NCBI GenBank assembly: GCA_012036325.1
Contig: JAAUPC010000013.1
Coordinates: forward strand, 1-20,725
DNA length: 20,725 nt
Direction: 5' to 3'
Source of the DNA: Paracoccaceae bacterium
GTDB taxonomy: Bacteria > Pseudomonadota > Alphaproteobacteria > Rhodobacterales > Rhodobacteraceae
Of this stretch, positions 15,146 through 20,725 are shown one piece after another. A program made the translations under genes and the position numbers. A model generated the notes under the pieces. That model saw only the letters and a list, made by a program, of their open reading frames with translations. It did no database searches and was not told the DNA's origin. How positions within the stretch are numbered: position 1 is the first letter of the stretch; every line of letters starts with the position of its first letter.

Positions 15146-15174
15146 CGCCGCCCGGGGACCAGCCCCGGACGGCG
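15146..15174 (-). other. Strong stem-loop between the binding-protein and permease genes
   Basis: Bases 15146-15157 and 15163-15174 form a 12-bp GC-rich stem with one G-U wobble (in the leftward transcript) and a 5-base loop. It lies 17 bases after the binding-protein stop and 30 before the permease start. No U-run of more than three follows. In malE-malF-like operons such hairpins protect the upstream message from 3' decay or partly stop transcription, so that binding protein is made in excess. The same role is inferred here. Confidence 0.65.
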
Positions 15175-15191
15175 CAGCCTAGGCATGCGGT

Positions 15192-16412
15192 TCAGTTGGC
15201 CGACAGGATTTCCACCCATTTGGCCTGGGCATCCGCCGGGGCCATGTCAGACTTCCAGAACTCGACCATCAGGTCTTCGGCCTGCTTCACGGTGTCGGGC
15301 GACCACAGGATGTCGCCCGTTGGCACGATGTTGCCACCGGCCAGGATTTCCAGCCCCTTCTTCATGCAGTCGTTGGCGGCCGCAAGATCAACGTCACCCC
15401 GGATCGGAAGCGAGCCCTTCTTGAGGTTGAAAGCCACCTGCACTTCGGGGCTGACCAGCTGGGCGGCCAGACGCTTTTGCGCGGCCTCGATTTCCGGGTC
15501 GTCGTTCTTCGGGAAGTAGAAGGCGTCGCCCCCGGTCGAGATGTATTCGTTCATCCCCATGCCCGGCAGGCAGGTGTAATCCGTGCCGGCCACTTCCTGC
15601 GCAACCTGGAATTCACCTTGCGCCCAGTCACCCATGATCTGGCCAGCGGCCTGGTCAGTGATGACAAGGTTGGTCGCCTGGTTCCAGTCCTGCACGTTCG
15701 ACCCGACCGCCAGGGCGCGGGCATCGGCGGCAGCCTGGAACACTCCGGCCATCTCGGGACCGGCGGCCACTGCCATATCCTTGTCGATGTTCACCTTCTT
15801 CCATAGGTCCAGCCCGCCAACGCCGATCGTCAGCGCACCAAAGGCCAGGTTCGACTGCCACGGCTGGTCGCCCAAGGCCAGCGGCACCTTGCCTGCCGCC
15901 CGCACCTGATCAGCAGTCGCGACGAATTCGGTCCAGGTCGTCGGAACCGGAATGCCGATATCCTCATAGACCTTGTTCGACAGCCACAGCCATTCGGGCG
16001 AGTGGATGTTCACCGGCGCGCAGTAGATCTTGCCGTCGACGGTGCAGGCGTCCAGAAGCGACGGCGGGAAGACGATTTCCTTCCAGTTGTTCGCCTCGGC
16101 CACATCGGTCAAGTCCAGCATCAGCCCGGCCTCAACCAGTTCCAGCGCTTGCTGGCCGTGGTTGAACTGGGTGGCCCCCATCGGATCGCCCCCGGTGATG
16201 CGCGAAATCATGATCGGGCGCGCCGTGCCGCCGCCGCCTGCGATTGCGCCGTCGACCCATTTGTCGCCCGAAGCGTCAAAGGCCTTGGCAAGCTCGGCGA
16301 CTGCCGCGGCCTCGCCACCGCTGGTCCACCAATGCGTGACTTCAAGCTCGGTCGCCATGGCTGGCATGGCCACCGATGCGCAAAGCACGGCCGTCAATCT
16401 GGTCAGTTTCAT
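15192..16412 (-). CDS. CUT1 sugar ABC transporter periplasmic substrate-binding protein (GtsA-like)
   Basis: The 406-residue exported binding protein opens with a Sec signal peptide (MKLTRLTAVLCASVAMPAMA, probable cut before TELEV). The mature start ELEVTHWWTSGGEAAAVAEL and the stretch GGGGTARPIMISRI recall the glucose/mannose-type binding proteins of Pseudomonas (GtsA) and Thermus. Later APVNIHSPEWLWLSNKVYED fits the same group. Tryptophans in these stretches (HWW, EWLWL, QPWQ) are likely sugar-stacking residues. GGAGG lies six bases before ATG 16412. It is the first gene of the leftward operon, directly behind the LacI-type operator. The neighbouring GH2 and GH43 genes suggest an oligosaccharide or glycoside ligand in place of a free hexose. 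Confidence 0.93.
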   Translation of the reverse strand: MKLTRLTAVLCASVAMPAMATELEVTHWWTSGGEAAAVAELAKAFDASGDKWVDGAIAGGGGTARPIMISRITGGDPMGATQFNHGQQALELVEAGLMLDLTDVAEANNWKEIVFPPSLLDACTVDGKIYCAPVNIHSPEWLWLSNKVYEDIGIPVPTTWTEFVATADQVRAAGKVPLALGDQPWQSNLAFGALTIGVGGLDLWKKVNIDKDMAVAAGPEMAGVFQAAADARALAVGSNVQDWNQATNLVITDQAAGQIMGDWAQGEFQVAQEVAGTDYTCLPGMGMNEYISTGGDAFYFPKNDDPEIEAAQKRLAAQLVSPEVQVAFNLKKGSLPIRGDVDLAAANDCMKKGLEILAGGNIVPTGDILWSPDTVKQAEDLMVEFWKSDMAPADAQAKWVEILSAN

Positions 16413-16449
16413 CCGTTCCTCCCGGTTTCTAAATCGTTATAGCTCATTC

Positions 16450-16463
16450 CTATAACGTTATAG
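16450..16463. promoter_or_regulatory. LacI-family operator palindrome CTATAACGTTATAG
   Basis: CTATAACGTTATAG is a perfect 14-bp palindrome with the central CG step typical of LacI/PurR-family operators. It lies 38-51 bases upstream of the binding-protein start and about 260 bases ahead of the LacI gene on the other side. A matching half-site CGTTATAG (16435-16442) lies 7 bases away and forms a second inverted pair, CGTTATAG-N7-CTATAACG, with the left half of the palindrome. The neighbouring LacI-type gene is the obvious ligand-controlled binder. Confidence 0.7.
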
Positions 16464-16480
16464 ATTTGCCGATCAATCAA
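16453..16480 (-). promoter_or_regulatory. Candidate promoter of the transporter operon
   Basis: On the minus strand TTGATC (near 16476-16471) is followed after about 16 bases by TATAGG (near 16454-16449), inside the LacI-type palindrome. A repressor on the palindrome would cover the -10 region, which fits repression in the absence of the sugar. The hexamers are not strong matches and other pairings (TTGATT with TTATAG) are possible. Confidence 0.35.
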
Positions 16481-16724
16481 TCTTTTGTCTTGTCGGCCCC
16501 CCGCGCAGAAGATTTGATCGCACACGGGGACCACGCCTTTTCGTGGCAAATCCGGGGACAGACAGCCGTGATGCCGCAGTGCCGAAATATCCATCAGGGG
16601 CTTGCACCACAGGTGATTTTCGCCGCCTCTGGTCATCGCGTTTCTGCGGCTGCAAATAGCCTGGCCTACGCCGAATCACCCGCAGGGATTCGCCGGACCG
16701 CCTTGGGCCGAAGGGACGACCGCC
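16464..16724. other. Remainder of the divergent intergenic region
   Basis: The 312-base gap between the binding-protein and LacI genes holds the operator and promoter at its left end. In the rest I see no gene. There is an ATTTGATCGCAC stretch at 16512-16523 that partly resembles the TTTGATCA sites elsewhere in the window, and GGGAC about nine bases ahead of the LacI start. No clear promoter for the rightward genes could be picked out by eye. Confidence 0.5.
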
Positions 16725-17789
16725 ATGGCATCGCCGCCTGATCCCGCCCTCCTGACCCTGCCTGATTCGGAGCATGAGCGTCCGACGCTGAAGACCATCG
16801 CCGCCGCCACTGGCCTTGCCATCGCCACCGTCAGCCGTGCCTTGAAGGATGCCCCGGACATCGGCGAAGACACCAAGCGCCGCGTGCGGGAAACCGCCGC
16901 CCTTCTTGGTTACCGCCCCAACCGCGCGGGTGTGCGCTTGCGCACCGGCAAGACCAACGTCATCGCTCTGGTCCTGTCGACCGAAACCGACGTGATGAAC
17001 CACACCTCACGCCTGATCTATTCCATCGCCAACGCGCTGCGCGGCACCGCTTACCACATGATCGTGATGCCCTTCTTTCCCGACCAGGACCCGATGGAGC
17101 CGATCCGCTACATCGTGGAAACCGAAAGCGCGGATGGGGTGATCCTGAACCAGACCAAGCCGGATGATCCCCGCGTCCACTATATGCGGGAACGGAACTT
17201 CCCCTTCGCCACGCATGGCCGCACCGACATGGGGATCGACCACGCCTATTTCGACTTTGATAACGAGGCCTTTGCCCGCCTAGCCGTGCGCACCTTCGTG
17301 CAGCGCGGGCGCAAGCGGCTGCTCCTCATCGCGCCGCCCCGGTCGCATCTTTACGCCCGCCATATGACGCTTGGTTTCTCCGATGAGGCCGCCCTTCTGG
17401 GCCTTCCGTTTGAGCTTGCGGACAAGGTCACCTCGGACAGTGGCGGCGAGGCGGTGGATGAGGCAGTGGCGACACGGTTCCTGGCGCCAAATCCGCCCGA
17501 TGGCATTCTTGTCGGCTCAACCACCGCTGCGATGTCTTCAATCGCCGGGGCGGAACGCAGCGGGCGCGTTCTTGGCCGCGATTTCGACGTGGTCGCGAAA
17601 GAAGCCATCGCCGTCTTGCGCCGTTTCCGGCGCGAGGTCATCATCATCAAGGAAGACGTGGGCCGGGCGGGGGAATTCCTGGCCCGCGCCTTGGTGGCCG
17701 AGATTGAAAAGCGCCCACCAGAGGCGCGGCAGGGGCTTGAGGTCCCTGCACAAGTGGATTGGGGCGATACAGCCCGTTTGGGAGGATGA
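16725..17789 (+). CDS. LacI family transcriptional regulator
   Basis: The 354-residue regulator has, after a 20-residue tail, the LacI helix-turn-helix PTLKTIAAATGLAIATVSRAL (about residues 20-40). The hinge segment follows with LGYRPNRAGVRLRTGKTNVIALVL, and then a periplasmic-binding-protein-like sugar domain (YFDFDNEAFARLAVRTFVQRGRKRLLLIAPP, DGILVGSTTAAMSSI). It faces the transporter operon across the operator at 16450-16463 and heads the rightward transcript; its stop (TGA 17787-17789) overlaps the ribosome-binding region of the next gene. It likely represses both transcripts until a sugar or pathway intermediate binds. Confidence 0.93.
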   Translation: MASPPDPALLTLPDSEHERPTLKTIAAATGLAIATVSRALKDAPDIGEDTKRRVRETAALLGYRPNRAGVRLRTGKTNVIALVLSTETDVMNHTSRLIYSIANALRGTAYHMIVMPFFPDQDPMEPIRYIVETESADGVILNQTKPDDPRVHYMRERNFPFATHGRTDMGIDHAYFDFDNEAFARLAVRTFVQRGRKRLLLIAPPRSHLYARHMTLGFSDEAALLGLPFELADKVTSDSGGEAVDEAVATRFLAPNPPDGILVGSTTAAMSSIAGAERSGRVLGRDFDVVAKEAIAVLRRFRREVIIIKEDVGRAGEFLARALVAEIEKRPPEARQGLEVPAQVDWGDTARLGG

Positions 17790-17791
17790 TT

Positions 17792-18847
17792 ATGCAGACG
17801 ATCAAGGGCCCGGCCCTGTTCCTGGCGCAATTCGCGGGCGATGCGGCGCCGTTCAACAGCTGGAAATCCATCACCGCCTGGGCCGCCGATTGCGGCTATG
17901 CTGGTGTGCAGGTGCCAAGCTGGGACGGCCGCCTCTTCGATCTGGAAAAGGCAGCCAGCTCAAAGACCTATTGCGATGAGTTCAAGGGAATTGCCAAGGA
18001 CGCAGGGCTTGAGGTGACCGAGCTTTCCACCCACCTGCAAGGCCAGCTTGTCGCCGTCCACCCGGCCTATGACGCGGCCTTTGACGGGTTCGCCGCCCCT
18101 GCGGTGCGTGGCAACCCTAAGGCCCGGCAGGAATGGGCCGTGGATCAGGTGAAAAAGGCCCTGACCGCCTCAAAGAACCTTGGCCTTTCCGCCCACGCCA
18201 CCTTCTCCGGTGCGCTGGCCTGGCCCTACCTCTACCCCTGGCCGCAGCGCCCGGCGGGTCTGGTGGAGGAAGCCTTCGACGAACTCGCCCGCCGCTGGTT
18301 GCCGATCCTGAACCACGCCGACGAAAACGGCATTGACGTATGTTATGAAATCCACCCCGGCGAAGACCTGCATGACGGGATCAGCTATGAGATGTTCCTG
18401 GACCGCGTGAAGGGACACAAACGCGCGAACATGCTCTATGACCCCAGCCACTATGTCCTGCAACACCTTGATTACCTTGACCATATCGACATCTACCACG
18501 ACCGGATCAAGATGTTCCACGTCAAGGACGCGGAACTGAACCCCACCGGTCGCCAAGGCGTCTATGGCGGCTTCCAGTCATGGGTCAACCGCGCCGGGCG
18601 CTTCCGGTCGCCTGGTGACGGTCAGGTCGATTTCGGAGGCATCTTCTCCAAGCTCACGCAATATGGCTTTGACGGCTGGGCCGTGGTCGAATGGGAATGC
18701 TGCCTGAAACATCCCGAAGACGGCGCGCGCGAAGGGGCCGCTTTCGTCAACGCGCATATCATCCGCGTGACCGAGAAAGCCTTTGACGACTTCGCCGACA
18801 GTGGCACCGACCGCGCCGCCAACCGCCGCATGCTTGGACTGGAGTGA
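17792..18847 (+). CDS. Sugar phosphate isomerase/epimerase (xylose-isomerase-like TIM barrel), second copy
   Basis: This 351-residue TIM barrel protein is of the PF01261 family, about 100 residues longer than the first copy and not a close duplicate. Probable metal ligands lie in CYEIHPGEDLHDG (glutamate), MLYDPSHYVLQH (aspartate, histidine), MFHVKDAEL (histidine, aspartate) and AVVEWECC (final glutamate). The length and these motifs recall YcjR-like and related sugar epimerases. Candidate starts are ATG 17759, 17786 and 17792; GGAGG at 17781-17785 fits only 17792. It overlaps nothing but follows LacI by 2 bases, and the next gene starts 4 bases after its stop, so the three form one operon. 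The substrate is unknown. Confidence 0.9.
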   Translation: MQTIKGPALFLAQFAGDAAPFNSWKSITAWAADCGYAGVQVPSWDGRLFDLEKAASSKTYCDEFKGIAKDAGLEVTELSTHLQGQLVAVHPAYDAAFDGFAAPAVRGNPKARQEWAVDQVKKALTASKNLGLSAHATFSGALAWPYLYPWPQRPAGLVEEAFDELARRWLPILNHADENGIDVCYEIHPGEDLHDGISYEMFLDRVKGHKRANMLYDPSHYVLQHLDYLDHIDIYHDRIKMFHVKDAELNPTGRQGVYGGFQSWVNRAGRFRSPGDGQVDFGGIFSKLTQYGFDGWAVVEWECCLKHPEDGAREGAAFVNAHIIRVTEKAFDDFADSGTDRAANRRMLGLE

Positions 18848-18851
18848 CCTG

Positions 18852-20009
18852 ATGATCGACGCCGCCCATACCGCCCGCCCCGAACGCCTCCGCCTTGGCA
18901 TGGTCGGCGGCGGACGTGACGCCTTCATCGGTGCCGTCCACCGCATCGCCGCCCGCATCGATGACCAGTATGACCTGGTTGCGGGCGCCTTCTCCTCCAA
19001 CCCGGAGAAAGCCCTCGCCTCGGCCGCCGACCTTGGCGTCGCCCGCGCTTATACCAGCTTTGCCGAGATGGCGTCGAAAGAAGCCCGCCGCAAGGACGGC
19101 ATCGACGCCGTCGCCATCGTGACCCCCAACCACATGCATGCCCCCGTGGCGATGCAGTTCCTGAATCGCGGGATTCACGTCATCTGCGACAAACCGCTGA
19201 CCGCCACACTGGCGGAGGCGAAAAAGCTGGCGAAAGCGACTGAGGCTTCGGGCGTGGTCTTCGCGCTGACCCACAACTACACCGGCTACCCGATGATCCG
19301 GCAAGCCAAGGCAATGGTCGCCGGGGGCGAGCTTGGCGACCTGCGCCTCGTCAACGTCGAATATGTGCAGGACTGGCTGACCGAACCGGTCGACAACAAA
19401 CAGGCCGACTGGCGCACCGATCCGGCCCGGTCCGGCGCGGGTGGGTCGACCGGCGACATCGGCACCCACGCCTTCAACCTGGCGAATTTCGTCACTGGCT
19501 TGACGCTGGACACCCTCGCCGCCGACCTCACTGCCTTCGTCCCGGGCCGACGGGTCGATGACAACGGCCATGTCCTGATGCGCTATCAGGGCGGGGCCAA
19601 GGGCATGCTCTGGTGCAGTCAGGTGGCACCCGGCAATGAGAACGGCCTCCGCTTGCGGGTCTATGGCACCAAGGGCGGCCTTGAATGGGCGCAAGAGGAC
19701 CCAAACTACCTCTGGTTCACCCCCTTCGGCCAACACAAGCGCCTGATCACCCGTGGCGGTGCTGGCTCCGGCCCCGATGCCGCCCGTGTCAGCCGCGTGC
19801 CCCCCGGCCACCCGGAGGGCTACCTGGAAGGCTTCGCCACCATTTACACTGAAGCCGCCCGCGCCATCCGCGCCGCCAAATCGGGCACCCCGGTCCCCGA
19901 GGGCACCACCTTCCCCGGCCTCAAGGAAGGCTTGGAGGGCGTCGCCTTCGTTGACGCCTGCGTGCGCTCCTCCGCCCGCAACGGCGCTTGGGTCAGCCTG
20001 AACCTGTAG
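18852..20009 (+). CDS. Gfo/Idh/MocA family oxidoreductase (second copy)
   Basis: The 385-residue protein has the Rossmann start LRLGMVGGGRDAFIGAVHR (dinucleotide loop GGGxxxxxG). The lysine motif appears as CDKPLT in place of the usual EKP. The substrate domain holds ALTHNYTGYPMIRQAKAMV, GSTGDIGTHAFNLANFVTG (the conserved D..H pair of catalytic type) and RLRVYGTKGGLEWAQEDPN. GGAG seven bases before ATG 18852 decides the start; the open frame upstream overlaps the isomerase gene. YcjS-like 3-keto glucoside dehydrogenases belong to this family, but the hydroxyl attacked here is unknown. It ends the rightward operon and is clearly divergent from the copy at 7944-9074. Confidence 0.91.
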   Translation: MIDAAHTARPERLRLGMVGGGRDAFIGAVHRIAARIDDQYDLVAGAFSSNPEKALASAADLGVARAYTSFAEMASKEARRKDGIDAVAIVTPNHMHAPVAMQFLNRGIHVICDKPLTATLAEAKKLAKATEASGVVFALTHNYTGYPMIRQAKAMVAGGELGDLRLVNVEYVQDWLTEPVDNKQADWRTDPARSGAGGSTGDIGTHAFNLANFVTGLTLDTLAADLTAFVPGRRVDDNGHVLMRYQGGAKGMLWCSQVAPGNENGLRLRVYGTKGGLEWAQEDPNYLWFTPFGQHKRLITRGGAGSGPDAARVSRVPPGHPEGYLEGFATIYTEAARAIRAAKSGTPVPEGTTFPGLKEGLEGVAFVDACVRSSARNGAWVSLNL

Positions 20010-20031
20010 GTCCTTAAACTTTTACTCAAAT

Positions 20032-20092
20032 TTGCGCTTGCTCTTTTGAGAAATACTCCACCGGAGGTCCGGAGGGTGTGAAACCCTCCGGG
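20032..20092. repeat. Intergenic repeat with hairpin, likely bidirectional terminator
   Basis: The 102-base gap between the convergent Gfo/Idh and NUDIX genes contains TTGCGCTT, AAATACTCCACCGGAGG and the hairpin CCGGAGGG-TGTGAAA-CCCTCCGG (20069-20091, 8-bp perfect stem). It matches the element at 5420-5475 in order and in the loop sequence TGTGAAA. Placed between two gene ends, it can terminate transcripts from either side, though no clean T-run follows the stem. Confidence 0.6.
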
Positions 20093-20111
20093 GCCGGTCA
20101 CGGGCGCAGCG

Positions 20112-20723
20112 TCAGCGCAGCCGCGCCCGTTCGCGCTGCAGCCAAAGTGCGGTCAAAAGCAAAGGCGCGTTGGTGATCTCGCCCCGCGCGACGGCGTCCA
20201 TCAGGTCACCGAACGCCAGCAGATGGCCGCGGATATCCTCAGCCTCCGCCTCGGCCCCAAAAATTCCGGCCACCCCATCGGGAAGGTCGCAAAGCCCGAT
20301 GTAGGAATAAAGATATTCCGTCACCGCCCCCGGGGTCGGGTAGTATTCCGCGACCTTCTCCAGCGCGCCCAGGGTCAGCCCGGCCTCTTCCACTGCCTCG
20401 CGTCGGGCGGCGGCTTCTGGCGTCTCACCGGGGTCGATCCGGCCCGCAATCGCTTCAAGCTGCCAGGGCAAGGGATCGCCCCGGACCAAAGGCCCTATCC
20501 GCATCTGTTCGACCAGTAGCACCCGGTCGCGGACCGGATCATAGGGCAGGACCGTCACCGCATCGCCCGCGACAAAGACCTCACGTTGCAGGCTCGGGCT
20601 CATCGCGCCGTCAAAGCGGCGGTGGCTTAAGGTCAGCACCTCAAGCCCGAAGAACCCCGCATGGGCCTGCCGCGCGCCCGACACCTCAACCTCCGCCGGT
20701 CCCCACCCGCAGACCGCGCCCAA
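20112..20723 (-). CDS. NUDIX hydrolase, ADP-ribose pyrophosphatase/TrgB-like, touching the window edge
   Basis: The Nudix box is complete: GRIDPGETPEAAARREAVEEAGL, matching Gx5Ex7REUxEExGU with the metal-binding glutamates. Around it, EQMRIGPLVRGDPLPWQLEAIAG and YYPTPGAVTEYLYSYIGLCD are typical of ADP-ribose pyrophosphatases, and the whole closely resembles the TrgB type known from Rhodobacter, where it was named for a tellurite phenotype. About 203 residues are visible from a TTG at 20723. The family often carries an additional N-terminal domain, so the gene may continue beyond the window and the start is not decided. It is convergent with the sugar locus and probably unrelated to it. Confidence 0.85.
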   Translation of the reverse strand: MGAVCGWGPAEVEVSGARQAHAGFFGLEVLTLSHRRFDGAMSPSLQREVFVAGDAVTVLPYDPVRDRVLLVEQMRIGPLVRGDPLPWQLEAIAGRIDPGETPEAAARREAVEEAGLTLGALEKVAEYYPTPGAVTEYLYSYIGLCDLPDGVAGIFGAEAEAEDIRGHLLAFGDLMDAVARGEITNAPLLLTALWLQRERARLR

Positions 20724-20725
20724 GC

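Noticed and set aside
1..20725. tRNA, rRNA or CRISPR features
   Set aside because: No cloverleaf-like, rRNA-like or regularly spaced direct repeat sequence was noticed on either strand.

Overview
This window most likely comes from an alphaproteobacterium of the Rhodobacterales (Rhodobacteraceae type). The reasons are high GC, gene content (RlmJ beside a TerB-like gene, a YjbE/TerC-type membrane protein, a TrgB-like NUDIX hydrolase) and intergenic elements of the 'GGGTGTGAAACCC hairpin plus AAATATCCC' kind. The assignment is inferred from the look of the proteins, without any search.

Layout. Positions 1 to about 1377 do not look like one locus. They are a patchwork of short, unrelated gene fragments in changing orientation: an EamA transporter end, a GH32-like piece, a PaaI-like thioesterase, the start of a heparinase-like gene behind a membrane-protein gene, a GspF-like piece and a response-regulator receiver piece. 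They contain frame breaks, and two junctions show short shared sequence. This is probably an assembly or amplification chimera. From about 1377 the sequence is coherent. On the minus strand lie a truncated PhnD-like gene, terB-like and rlmJ. On the plus strand is terC, which ends at a good hairpin. A class III (SpuC-like) aminotransferase on the minus strand carries a one-base frameshift near its start.

The main content is a sugar catabolic locus from 5546 to 20009, organised around a divergent promoter at 16413-16724. Leftward, in transcription order: sugar-binding protein, two CUT1 permeases, MalK-type ATPase, GH2 beta-mannosidase-like enzyme (broken by two mutually compensating one-base indels), xylose-isomerase-like TIM barrel protein, Gfo/Idh/MocA oxidoreductase, GH43 beta-xylosidase-like enzyme, and a GntR/FCD regulator. 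Rightward: LacI-type regulator, a second TIM barrel protein and a second Gfo/Idh/MocA oxidoreductase. A 14-bp palindrome with the central CG step typical of LacI-family operators lies 38-51 bases before the binding-protein start.

How they work together (inference): an oligosaccharide or glycoside is imported intact, cleaved in the cytoplasm by GH2 and GH43 enzymes that lack signal peptides, and a released or modified sugar is handled by two oxidoreductase/TIM-barrel pairs. The composition recalls the E. coli ycj cluster and other routes through 3-keto sugars. No sugar kinase is present. A second regulatory layer is suggested by three TTTGATCA-type sites, two at the aminotransferase promoter and one upstream of the GntR gene. 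The window ends with a TrgB-like NUDIX gene that reaches the right edge.
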